Below, in pieces: positions 10,927 to 19,734 of a stretch of 64,000 nt of DNA. The notes below the pieces were generated by a model. The model was given only the letters and a program-made list of their open reading frames with translations. It had not been told where the DNA came from and did no database searches. The translations under genes were made by a program, and so were the position numbers. This stretch comes from Asparagopsis taxiformis (Eukaryota; Rhodophyta; Florideophyceae; Bonnemaisoniales; Bonnemaisoniaceae). The stretch covers positions 1 through 64,000 of the forward strand of contig JALQPE010002041.1 of assembly GCA_030407315.1 (NCBI GenBank), written 5' to 3'. How positions within the stretch are numbered: position 1 is the stretch's first letter; each line of letters begins with the position of its first letter.

Positions 10927-12575
10927 TTTTCCTGGACTTTATTGGTTTCGTATCGGATTATCCTGCCTGTTCTCATGTGCTAGATGTCATGGGGCACAAC
11001 GCAGACTGCCCATGCCATTTGTGTTTCTTTGTAAGAGGGGGGAAATATGGGAAGAACTCGCAGTTTGGCTACGACACCCGTTTACATTCGAGCTCTGATA
11101 CACACTTTCGCACATCCGAGCGAACAGCTGCTGTTCAGTCATCGGAAAGTTCTGCAAACATCTTGAAGTATCTGGGTTTGAGAACAGTGCAAAATATCAC
11201 AGACACTCCATTGCATCTCATTGAAAGACTACTTCATGAAGCTAGGTCCAAAGGGCTGGTTCCAACCGGGACACCACTCGGAAACGATGGTCTACGAATC
11301 CCTGTCGTGCCTGCTATTCTGGACCCATACCGTTCGACGTTTGTTGGAATTGACCATCTCGTCCATGGACTGGCAAAGGATGCTCTGGACAATGCTTTTT
11401 CAAGCTTGCCTAATGATGGTGTGAGAAGGCTGGCCGACAGGTTCATGGTGGATGCCCTCCGTGTATTGGGCCTCGCAAATCAGAACAGGATATACAACTT
11501 CAACGCAGGTGAAACTCATACAATGGGAATCTCGGACAGATTTGCAGTTCTCCTCGTCGCCGAACACTGCTTCAGGTCTTCTCTGAAATTCCAATCGCAG
11601 ACTACAAGGTCATCCGAAGGTAGCGGTTCAAGGTCACTCTAGGCTTCTGAAGAGCAACGCCATCTGTCTCTAGAACTTGTTCGTCTCCTGTCCTCTATAT
11701 CTGCAGCTACATACTTCCTACCACGAAAAAATATCGACGGTTCTGAGGCAGTACAGAGAGCTACAGGGAATTCTGCGCACAACGGTCTCCGTCGTCTGCA
11801 GCAGCTATCGAAAGAATATGCTACTCTAGTGGATGACCTGCTCAAGACTGTTCCTACCAGACAGCGGAGCACAGCGGTCTCGAAGAAACGGAAGATGCAG
11901 ACAGAAGGTATAGTAACGAATGATAATGACCACATTGAGATGGAAAACAAGACTGCTGGATTCCGGGCAAGGAAGATTCTTGACAATAAGCCAAACTTGC
12001 ACCGTCTCATTGAGGCATTTGAACACACTGTTCCTCTGCTCGGACACGCTCGCCAGGTAGCTGAGCTATCATTCGAAGCAACACATCAACAAATGAAACG
12101 AGGTCTAGAGCATTCCGGAGGTGCTGACAGACAGTTAGATGCTATGTTAGCGGCACTCGGAAACTATTGGAAAGGAAGCCTCCATCTTGCTTTGAAAAGT
12201 TTCTCCAATTCTACTCCAGCATCTGTGGAGAGACAACGTTCTAAACGGTTTCTCCTTCGTGTTCTATTCGGACGGGAGCACTGTAAATCCATGGAGAACC
12301 TCCCGGCTAGTACGCTGCATGACCTCTGTCAAGAACCCCTTCTCGAACATTTGAATAGGTCTTCTTTACCATTCTTCTCTTCTCCATATTCATATTACTC
12401 GTGGACAGGAGTTCCCTCTTCATTACCACAGCAGGATTTTCCTGTGGGCAGAATTCGGATGCAGTCATGCTTCGTGGAAAACCTTGCAAGGGAGCACGTC
12501 TCAGTTCTGCCCACCCTGCCTGTGCAGCTTCGCCCTCTGCTGCGTCTCGGGACTTTTCAAAGCCACAAGAAATAG
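10689..12575 (+). pseudogene. Transposase catalytic region with one internal stop
   Basis: One continuous frame broken by a single TAG at 11,640-11,642. It carries YCDDFN near 10,692, SDYPACSHVLDVMGHN near 10,950, CPCHLC near 11,008, and a conserved-looking block KPNLHRLIEAFEHTVPLLGH near 11,990. The last block is followed by ELSFEATHQQMKRG, which resembles the late helical region of these transposases. The Asp residues of the first two motifs would be catalytic. Only one stop interrupts the conserved core, so the inactivation looks fairly recent. Confidence 0.65.
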
Positions 12576-13018
12576 CTTCTGGCTGTGTAGTACAAGCTTG
12601 CTACTCAGCTTCCCCGTCTTCTATAATTCTACAGAAGACCTGTTCGCCTTCTTTTTGGGCTGTTACTACCGTGTTTGACCTGACTATTGATGGAAACATT
12701 GCTTCACCGGGAAACGTTTGCATACACGAATCTCACCAGGAAAACCTGTCTCCACCACACGCTATTGTTCTTCCAGTTATCAAGCAGAAGTCGTCCCCCA
12801 CTACGTTTGCTCCGAACACCGATTCCGGCTCCTGGTTTCTCCCTCTCACTTCAGGGGTTCGTAAGGTTGGTCTCCTCCACAATTGTAGCCCTTCATTATG
12901 TTCTGTGGAGCAAGGCACTTCGAATGGAGGAATTACGCATGGAGGTCCTTCGTTTATGGATGGTGGTTCCTTCTCTATCTTTGCAAGAGAAGATGGATAT
13001 CCGCCAAGGACTGCATAA
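12500..13018 (+). pseudogene. Transposase C-terminal region in a shifted frame
   Basis: Open frame to the TAA at 13,016. It contains VRKVGLLHNCSPSLC and ends with GGSFSIFAREDGYPPRTA, which looks like the conserved end of a longer protein (a Cys/His patch and then a glycine-rich tail). It follows the catalytic frame after a frame change somewhere in 12,480-12,575. The functional assignment rests on position and general pattern. Confidence 0.4.
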
Positions 13019-13310
13019 TACTCTAGGGTCTAGTACATAAGCTTCTCTACCATATTACTTCCCGTAAACAAACTTCCTCATATTGTAGCCTTTCCGTCAC
13101 ATACATCCACCTTGACATTGGCCATACTTATGTCCCTTGTCCCAAAAACTGTCAGACACTATGTTATATTTTATGTAACCATCTCTAATTCCTCGTCTAT
13201 ACCCCATTCATGCTTCTTCCAGAGCTTATCCATTCCTTGAACTGCCTCAAGCCTGAACCAGCTTCCTCAGGGCGGAACGTACCACAATAAAATTAAAGGC
13301 AAATTAAGTT

Positions 13311-13374
13311 TTTTTACTGCAGTAAAAACTGATATACCAAATGCATCTTCTTAGATCACTTTTTACTGCAGTAA
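13311..13374. repeat. Two copies of a TTACTGCAGTAA palindrome
   Basis: TTTTTACTGCAGTAAAAA at 13,311-13,328 is a perfect 18-bp palindrome. The core TTACTGCAGTAA recurs at 13,363-13,374. They may be termini or internal parts of a small non-autonomous element; the function is unknown. Confidence 0.6.
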
Positions 13375-13460
13375 CTAGTCATTTTTTCTAATTTTTCATC
13401 ATTGGCTCCTCAGCCTGCAATACACGTTTCCGCTCACAAGCGTGCAGCTGCACGCCAGCT

Positions 13461-13500
13461 GTAATGAAATAGAACACTACCTAGTGTTCTATTTCATTAC
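13461..13500. repeat. 40-bp near-perfect palindrome
   Basis: Arms of 19 bp (13,461-13,479 and 13,482-13,500) pair perfectly around a central CC; each arm is GTAATGAAATAGAACACTA or its complement. It would form a cruciform or an RNA hairpin with almost no loop. It lies just past the DDE transposon. Confidence 0.85.
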
Positions 13501-13705
13501 GTATTCATGACGAGTCCATCTCGAGTCCATGACGTGTTCATAGATCATCGATGATTTGTTTCTGATTTGTCAGTACGAAAAGCGCGCGCTTTCTCACTAC
13601 GCAAGTGAAATACGCGACCTCTGGGCTCACTCTGCAGCAGTATTTAAGCCTTGCGTCACGCCGGGCAACATCGCCAGCACCTGTCGCTCGGAGCACACCA
13701 CCTAC

Positions 13706-13775
13706 GCAGGATGGGGCGGCGGAGTGCAATCACATCCCTACGGATGTGATTGTGCCCCGCCGCCTCCATCCTACG
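13706..13775. repeat. 70-bp imperfect hairpin with GC-rich stem
   Basis: The inner stem is CAATCACATCC (13,728-13,738 approx.) with GGATGTGATTG, separated by four bases. The pairing extends outward with a few mismatches through a GC-rich section (GGGGCGGCGG against CCGCCGCC) to CGCAGGATGG/CCATCCTACG. The foldback of about 33 bases per arm is too good for chance. It could be a miniature foldback element, the precursor of a small RNA, or a transposon end. Confidence 0.65.
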
Positions 13776-14410
13776 ATAAGGTTTTCCAGCTCATTTAGTC
13801 TTTTAGCCATTCCTCCCATTCTCTTTTTCTGCGGTTCTTCGTTGTTCTTCTGCTAACATACTTTTCTGCCTTTCCTACTTTCTGTTTCGTCTTTCTCCAG
13901 GGCTACTGTCATTACTACGTTTTCTCACTTCTAATCGAGCTTTTGGCATACCGTTTCCAGCACTAACCACTGTGTCATCCACTTCTTTCCATCTATGTGC
14001 CAGCAGAAGTTTCTGGGTTCTCTACAATCCGCTTACTCAAGCTCTGGCTCCACTATCAACGGTATGTTCTCTCGCTTCTAACCATGCTTCTAGCGTTGAT
14101 GAAGTTACATTCCTAGCACTAACCATTGATTCATCTATTCTTTTCCTTCCAGGTGCCAACAGAAATTTCTGGCTTCCCCTCATCTCTCTTTTCATGCCTA
14201 TATGTATTTGTAGTTACTTTATGTAGAGCTAGTGTTTTGCCGTTTAGTATCTGCCATGGTGGCATAGTTCATAGTTCCGTAGTGCAGTGTACAGATGATC
14301 TTCATGTCGTTAAACTTTTGGCGTTAGCTGCCCATTTACCTATTCCATATCCACTACACCATATCGTAAATCTTGCGTACCCGCTACTGGCTGCAACCTA
14401 GTCTAATTCA

Positions 14411-15396
14411 TTGTCCCTATGCCGATTTCCATTCTACCTACATATCGTTTCAGTCAGACCTATCCGTCCTGCAGTTTCTCCGCAAAAGTGCGATGTGCCG
14501 CCCGTTCTACCTTTCAGTTTCTACCCAGAGCGCCCACAGGTGCAACCACTCTACCCAGTGGACATGGTCCACGCCCACTCGACGGTACAACCACTCTACC
14601 CAGTGGACATGGTCCACGCCCACTCGACGGTACAACCACTCTACCCAGTGGACATGGTCCACGCCCACCCGACGGTACAACTACTCTACCCAGTGGACAT
14701 GGACCACGCCAGCCTGACGGTACAACCACTACATCCAGTGGAAGTGAACCGTACCCATTACAGTGCTCCACGGTGGAATAATACCAGTGTCACGAGCAGG
14801 TGTTATAATAGAATATATCCGGGCTTTACACAGTACTGTAGTTTGGAAACTAACCGCGCTTTGCCTTGGGCCGTACATGCCCAGTCAATGGTCCCTTTCC
14901 AGATTATCGTTCGGCCAGTTCCACAAGTCAGCTTGGTCACGTCCCATAAGCAAAAAGTCACCTACTCTGGAATTATTCCAATGAATACAATAATCATACT
15001 TTGGTCACCGTCCATTCAGCGAGTGCTGCTTACGCCTGGTTTCAGACACCGGACCGTCACGGTGTGCCCATTATATTTTATAGTTTATTTCTACGAATCG
15101 CTCTGCACCTTCCACCACATATCGCAGTCACGGTGCACCCCATATCTAACTACACCCATATACAGTACTGGTTCCATTCCAACAGTCCGTGCCTGCGTGA
15201 CTTGGCCCGTTCTAGTCAACCCGCCGTCCTGCTCATATATGGACGTGGTTCATTTCCATCCCTACGTGTCCTTCCGTACATGGTTCAGCCATCACCTCAC
15301 GGCCACACCATAGTTCTGCTTGGTTCCTGCCTGCAGTAAAACAAAATCGCCGTGCTGGTCTCAGCCCATGATTTTTTACATTTTTTTCGATGGGCC
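14411..15396 (+). other. Stretch of long overlapping open frames, no supported gene
   Basis: A 300-codon open frame (14,411-15,313) and others overlap the minisatellite in all plus frames. The longest starts at TTG and has no domain, and its openness is partly explained by the repeat. A real gene is possible but I cannot support it. Confidence 0.25.
14541..14765 (+). repeat. 45-bp minisatellite, four good copies plus one decayed
   Basis: Units start at 14,541, 14,586, 14,631, 14,676 and 14,721. Each begins TACAACCACTCTACCCAGTG and ends GACGG. The first three differ at only a base or two, the fourth has several changes and the fifth many. Because 45 is a multiple of three, the repeat encodes a 15-residue unit (VQPLYPVDMVHAHST in one frame) and leaves several frames free of stops. 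Confidence 0.9.
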
Positions 15397-17016
15397 TTAT
15401 CCAAACGTTGGGGATGGGCGTTCCGCTAAAATATGGTGACTTGTTCTACTGTACAATACGGCATTTTCCATGGAATATTCTCTATTTTTGCTTATCCTGT
15501 GAAGCTCATGCATGCGGTTCTGCGTGACGATTAACTCCAGCCAGGAGGCAGCATAGTAACAAACCCACTCGGTGTGTGCCATCTTGTCGAGCACACTACA
15601 GAGAACTTCGCTGCTGCGGCCCAGAAGGTGGGACCACGCGTAGCGGTACACCACCGGCATCGGGAAGGCGCACTCGAATATGGGCGCGCTCATCCAAGCT
15701 GGAAGCGGAACGTACTGTTCGGTACGCAAACGGCGGGGCATGTTGTTGTACTCGACGTCCTTGAACGTGACAATGACACGAGCTTCGCGGCTGAGAAGCC
15801 GGTGTGGAGTGTTATTGCTCCCGTAAAACGAGCGTCGCAGCTCCATTCGCCACTCGCGCGTCCAGCGACCACGCGTCCACCGGGGATCCCCGGTGGACGT
15901 GTTCCCTCGAGGGAACACCTTCAGATCCCGGGGAAGCAGCCGCGCATCTACATCGCTGTAGTTATCCACGAGGGCGTGGTACCCGCTGAGGACGATGAGT
16001 CAGGCGATGGCTCGCACCATCACTTCATCTTCCTCCTCGCAGAGGTGATATAAATCTACTGGGAAGTAGGATGGGATGGGGATGCGGCAGGTGCCGTGCT
16101 CCATCCGCTTTTGCACGCAGATATCGACGTCGCGGGGACCATTCGTGTCCCGTATGGCTCGAAACCGATTGAGTATCGCGCGTTTGGGGCTCAACCCCAT
16201 ATGCTCCGCATACCCGCTGTAACCCGGTGAATTCCGAAGAAGCTGGCCAAATGCATCGCGGTCACGCGGAAACACCTCGGTGTCGATGCTATGCATCCAC
16301 TCGCGAATCTCGCGATCACGACGCTCTTCAGGCGAGGGTTCCGGTCGAGTATTCCGCGCAGGAGTCTTGGCGTACGGATCAGCAAGGCCACTGTTGTTGG
16401 CCACTGCCCCTCCCTGGGAGGAAGAACCCTGCAAGTGGGTTTGTGCCGCCGCGCGAGCGTCCGGCGGTAAATTGTCAATCATTGACATAATTTCACGCAC
16501 CCGTCGCTGCGTCGCCGCAGAGTCTGCTTGTTCGCCTTGGGAACCCGGATCCCGCTCGCCCGGGTTATTAGGATGTTGCTGCGTAACTGCAGGAGAGGAC
16601 GCACTAGCCACCCCCGGCGCTGGAACCGAAGGTGGGATTGATGGGCGGCTACGCCCCGCCGACCTGCTGAAAAGACCCGGCTGGTAAGCCGCAAGAGGAT
16701 CAGGAGCTTGGGGGTGTGACGAAGACGGATTTCCGTCAGGGTGAGAGTTTTTCGGGTTCCCGCCACCACTGGCCAGGACTTCCATCACGGCTGAAAAGCC
16801 GGGTTCAATGCGTGGGGCAAGCGCGACAAAAGGGTGCGCTGCAGGACCGAGGCCGCCGCTAGAACCGGTTTGAGGCCGTGAATTATCACCATTGCTGGTG
16901 TGGCGCGACGAACTCATAGCGCCCCAAGTGGTCGCTTCTTCCGCCTGCTGGTCGTAAGGATGATGGGAGTACGAAGTGGAAGGTGGTAAGAACGGAGGAT
17001 TTGGGGGAGGTGACAT
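15397..17016 (-). pseudogene. Unrecognised ORF interrupted by one in-frame TGA
   Basis: Two segments in the same frame, 16,000-17,016 (from an ATG at 17,016) and 15,397-15,999, are separated only by a TGA at 16,000-16,002. Together they span about 540 codons. The N-terminal part is Pro/Ser/Gly-rich and disordered. A conserved-looking part starts near REWMHSIDTEVFPRDRDAF and continues past the stop (VDARLLPRDLKVF, the aromatic-rich MAHTEWVCYYAASWLELI). I do not recognise the family. The location inside a repeat island suggests a mobile-element accessory or Gag-like protein. Nonsense mutation is the simplest reading of the TGA; readthrough is the alternative. Confidence 0.45.
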
Positions 17017-17921
17017 GGAAAAACACTGCGCCTGCGCAGGAGCTTGGCAATTAAGAAGGGGAGAATGTGGGACACTGCGCTTCTGCAGGGGGCGAGCATG
17101 CAAATTAATTGCATCAAAAACAGCTAAGGAGCTGGGGAGGATCGCTGAGCGGTCGCGAGTGCGTACGGATGTGGCTGAAGGATCGGGAACAAAGGTAACG
17201 GGCGCAGCGAGCGATGGATCCGAAGGGTTGGCGCCAATCTTAACTCGAATTCACGGACACGTGTAGTAGCGCGGGGTTACAGCAGGGACGCGAGCCTTTC
17301 CACACGTGTACGCCGGCGTGCGTACACGTCACTCTACACTAGTAGCGACACTATTAGCTATAGTGTCAATATTAGTTTACTGTAGTAGAAGTACACGAAA
17401 AGTGTCAGTGTAGTGGGGAATTTGTAGGGACCACAAGGTCCACCCCACTGGTTAACCAGGACCATCGGTCCTGGCCAACCGAGATCCGACTTTAACGTAT
17501 TTTGTACGGTGACTCACCGTAACGGATACAATAAAGTCAGTACTATTGTGGAATACATCCTATTCGCCTGTAAAGTGCCTTACAACCGCTCTTCAGCGCG
17601 CAACCTCTCTCGCAAGAGTAGATCTACGATTCCTAATCGTGTTCCGTCGCGCGTGAACCGCACAAAACACTGCGACATGCCGTGACGCCAAGTCACGGCT
17701 ATGCAGGAGACTCCTACCGCGAGGTAGTAAGACCAGATCCGGTGCTGGCAGTCGCGCACCCCATCCGGTCCGACTCGCACAAGGAGATACTCCGTTCGGA
17801 GGATTCGCGAGCCCAGCTAACCTTAAAGTAGGTTGGGGACGGCAGACCGAAATACTCCTAGTCGGAGGAATCTCGTGGAAGACCCGCTCTACCACTCTAC
17901 TGACTTCTTAGTCGAAGGCCG
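17017..17921. other. Spacer with clustered inverted repeats
   Basis: No supported gene. Three short inverted repeats occur within 180 bp: 17,304-17,329 (10-bp arms ACGTGTACGC), 17,347-17,367 (8-bp arms GACACTAT) and 17,456-17,474 (8-bp arms CCAGGACC). Small minus-strand open frames at 17,580-17,895 have no domain. The region could be an LTR or leader remnant of the adjacent copia fragment. Confidence 0.4.
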
Positions 17922-18818
17922 TTGCAGGACTCAATCCTCGAGTATTACTCATTTTCCTCCTTTCGGAATCCGGCTGATCACCGCCGATTGGATATCATTT
18001 CTACAGCGTACTCGCTGGATCGGGGCTTTCCTCTTTGTCGCTTGCGCTACTTCGTTTCGGGAGAATTCTATCGCTTCGCAGCGAGAAATAAGTCCTACAA
18101 ACACCAACACATTAAAAAGCTGGATACGAGGCGTTATGATTACAAAATCCTCATTGGTTCTCTTCGCTATCTATGCGATTCTACCAGACCTGATATTGCC
18201 TTCATCGTAGGACTCTTAGGTCACTTCTCCTACCAGCCCACTATGCATCATTGGAAAGCTGCAATTCGTGTGCTACGATATCTCAAATCCATGGCGACTA
18301 CTGGGATAAAATACCCCAGAGGCCTCAACTCAGGGTTAGTTGCCTATTCTGATTCTGATTTTGCTGCTTCTACTACCACACGCCGCTTCACTTCAGTATC
18401 TATCATTTTTTACAACGGCTCACCCGTCTCATGGAAATCACGCCGGCAACTACATGTCGTCACATCCACCCATGCGACTGAATTTGTGGCTAGGTTCCAA
18501 ACAACGGTACTACTTCAATCCATATCCAATTTCCTATCCGAACTCGGTGAAACCAACATTGTACCGATTCCGCTCCATATTGATAATGCCGCTGCTATCA
18601 TAACAGCTAAATCTAAATTTCCGACTCCAGCATCACGTCATATAGACGTCAAATATCATTAGCTCCGCGAGCAAGTTCACAATAAATTTATAACTCCCAC
18701 CAAAATTGTCTCATCAGATAACCCAGCGGATGTCCTTACCAAGGCTCTAAATCCCAGCCATTTCACGGACAATATCCATCTCCTTCGCCTAGATCCGCCT
18801 CCAGCGCGCGGCGACTGA
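17922..18818 (+). mobile_element. Ty1/copia fragment: end of RT, RNase H, with one nonsense codon
   Basis: Open frame from 17,922 to a TAG at 18,660, then open again in the same frame to TGA at 18,816-18,818. It contains the copia RT C-terminal box (LIGSLRYLCDSTRPDIAF), HHWKAAIRVLRYLKS, then RNase H motifs (VAYSDSDFAAS, VSWKSRRQLHVV, HIDNAAAI, SRHIDVKYH). The TAG falls where copia elements usually encode an aromatic residue after the YH pair; LREQV follows. The tail has the usual NPADVLTKAL motif. The 5' part (gag, integrase, RT catalytic boxes) is missing, so this is a 5'-truncated relic. Confidence 0.88.
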
Positions 18819-19734
18819 CGAATAACTTTCTTTTAACGCGCTGCATCCAGATCTATGCTCTGACGAATAACTTACACTTTACACCACTACTTACAGTAGT
18901 TATTTCATACTTAACCGCACGGCGACGAACTCGCGACGAAGTAAAGGACAGACCATTAGTCTTACAGTTATGGACGCATGTAGTCGAACTGGAATGTTTT
19001 CGAACGAAACAACTTCCTGGAATGGAATTGTACAGTCAAAAGGAGTACAACTGTTTGTACCGTGTGGAATGACTCGGGCCTGAGGGTGAGAACGGTCGAA
19101 TCTGGGGTGGCGCGACACTCAAATTTCGCACACTGTACAACATGTACCCAATCCATATCCTGCCGGCGCCGTATCGGAACCAATTCTTATTGCCACGTGT
19201 GCCTTGCACCAACAGAAACCCTTCCCGCGAACTCTGTACCGTGGAGGTTGTTGGTTGGCTGTTCGTGCCGGAATACTTTCTACGCCAAATGTCTGCGCAT
19301 ATCGCATCCGTCATAACCAAAATATCCTGATTATTTTCCAATCGCCGTAAACGGAGCGATTTTGTTGATTAGCAAACCTGGCCCTTATGCCAGCTGATCA
19401 ATACTCGCTCCAGAGATCACGCTTCGAAACGCCTACGAACCATGTGTCATACGAACACGACCCGTCTCTCTTATGAGCGATAAATCGGCGTCTGAAACTT
19501 AACTGTATGACGTATTATACCTGTCGTCCGCCTCTGTGCTGAATCACCATGGCCTGTCTACTATTTGTTTCATTAATGGCAAGGTGCATATGCGTTCATT
19601 ACCTACCCTCAACTGCCTGCAGTGCTGGGATGCCTCAAAACTCCGTGTACTGGTAACTAACCTCGCGCTCACCCGATTCACAAGGGTGGAGCCAAAGAGC
19701 CCGCCATTTGCGCCCCCCCTCTCTTTTCTCTACT
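18819..19734. other. Spacer between repeat island and gene-dense region
   Basis: Overlapping short open frames on both strands (up to 101 codons) with no recognisable domain. It must hold the promoter of the bestrophin gene at its right end. A C-rich tract (GCGCCCCCCCTCTCTTTTCTC) lies just before that ATG. I see no clear TATA box. Confidence 0.4.

Larger units (their letters stand above)
9262..13018 (+). mobile_element. Degenerate Tnp2-like DDE transposon (CACTA/Plavaka/KDZ type)
   Basis: A coding block of about 3.7 kb. From about 10,690 it reads YCDDFN followed by KKGSAGGCYMLPMGLP. Then comes FVSDYPACSHVLDVMGHN with a following CPCHLC pair. Together these resemble the catalytic core of Tnp2-type transposases, where the second Asp lies before PA...GH..C..C (family knowledge). 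The frame changes once before 10,690 and again near 12,500, and a TAG interrupts it at 11,640-11,642, so the copy is dead or needs correction. No terminal inverted repeats or target duplications were found by eye. Which of the related superfamilies it belongs to is not settled. Confidence 0.7.
13019..14410. other. AT-rich spacer with palindromes and an imperfect duplication
   Basis: 1.4 kb without a supported gene. It holds several palindromes (separate entries) and, at about 13,920-14,180, an imperfect duplication with a period of about 150 bp. The duplication is recognised by GCACTAACCA followed some 40 bases later by CAGAAGTTTCTGG or CAGAAATTTCTGG. Confidence 0.45.

Noticed and set aside
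14541..14765. CRISPR-like array
   Set aside because: The 45-bp units are directly joined with no spacers, and the window is eukaryotic; it is a minisatellite.
14411..15313. 300-codon protein with 15-residue repeats
   Set aside because: It starts at TTG, has no recognisable domain, and other plus-strand frames are equally open across the repeat; there is no evidence that it is expressed.
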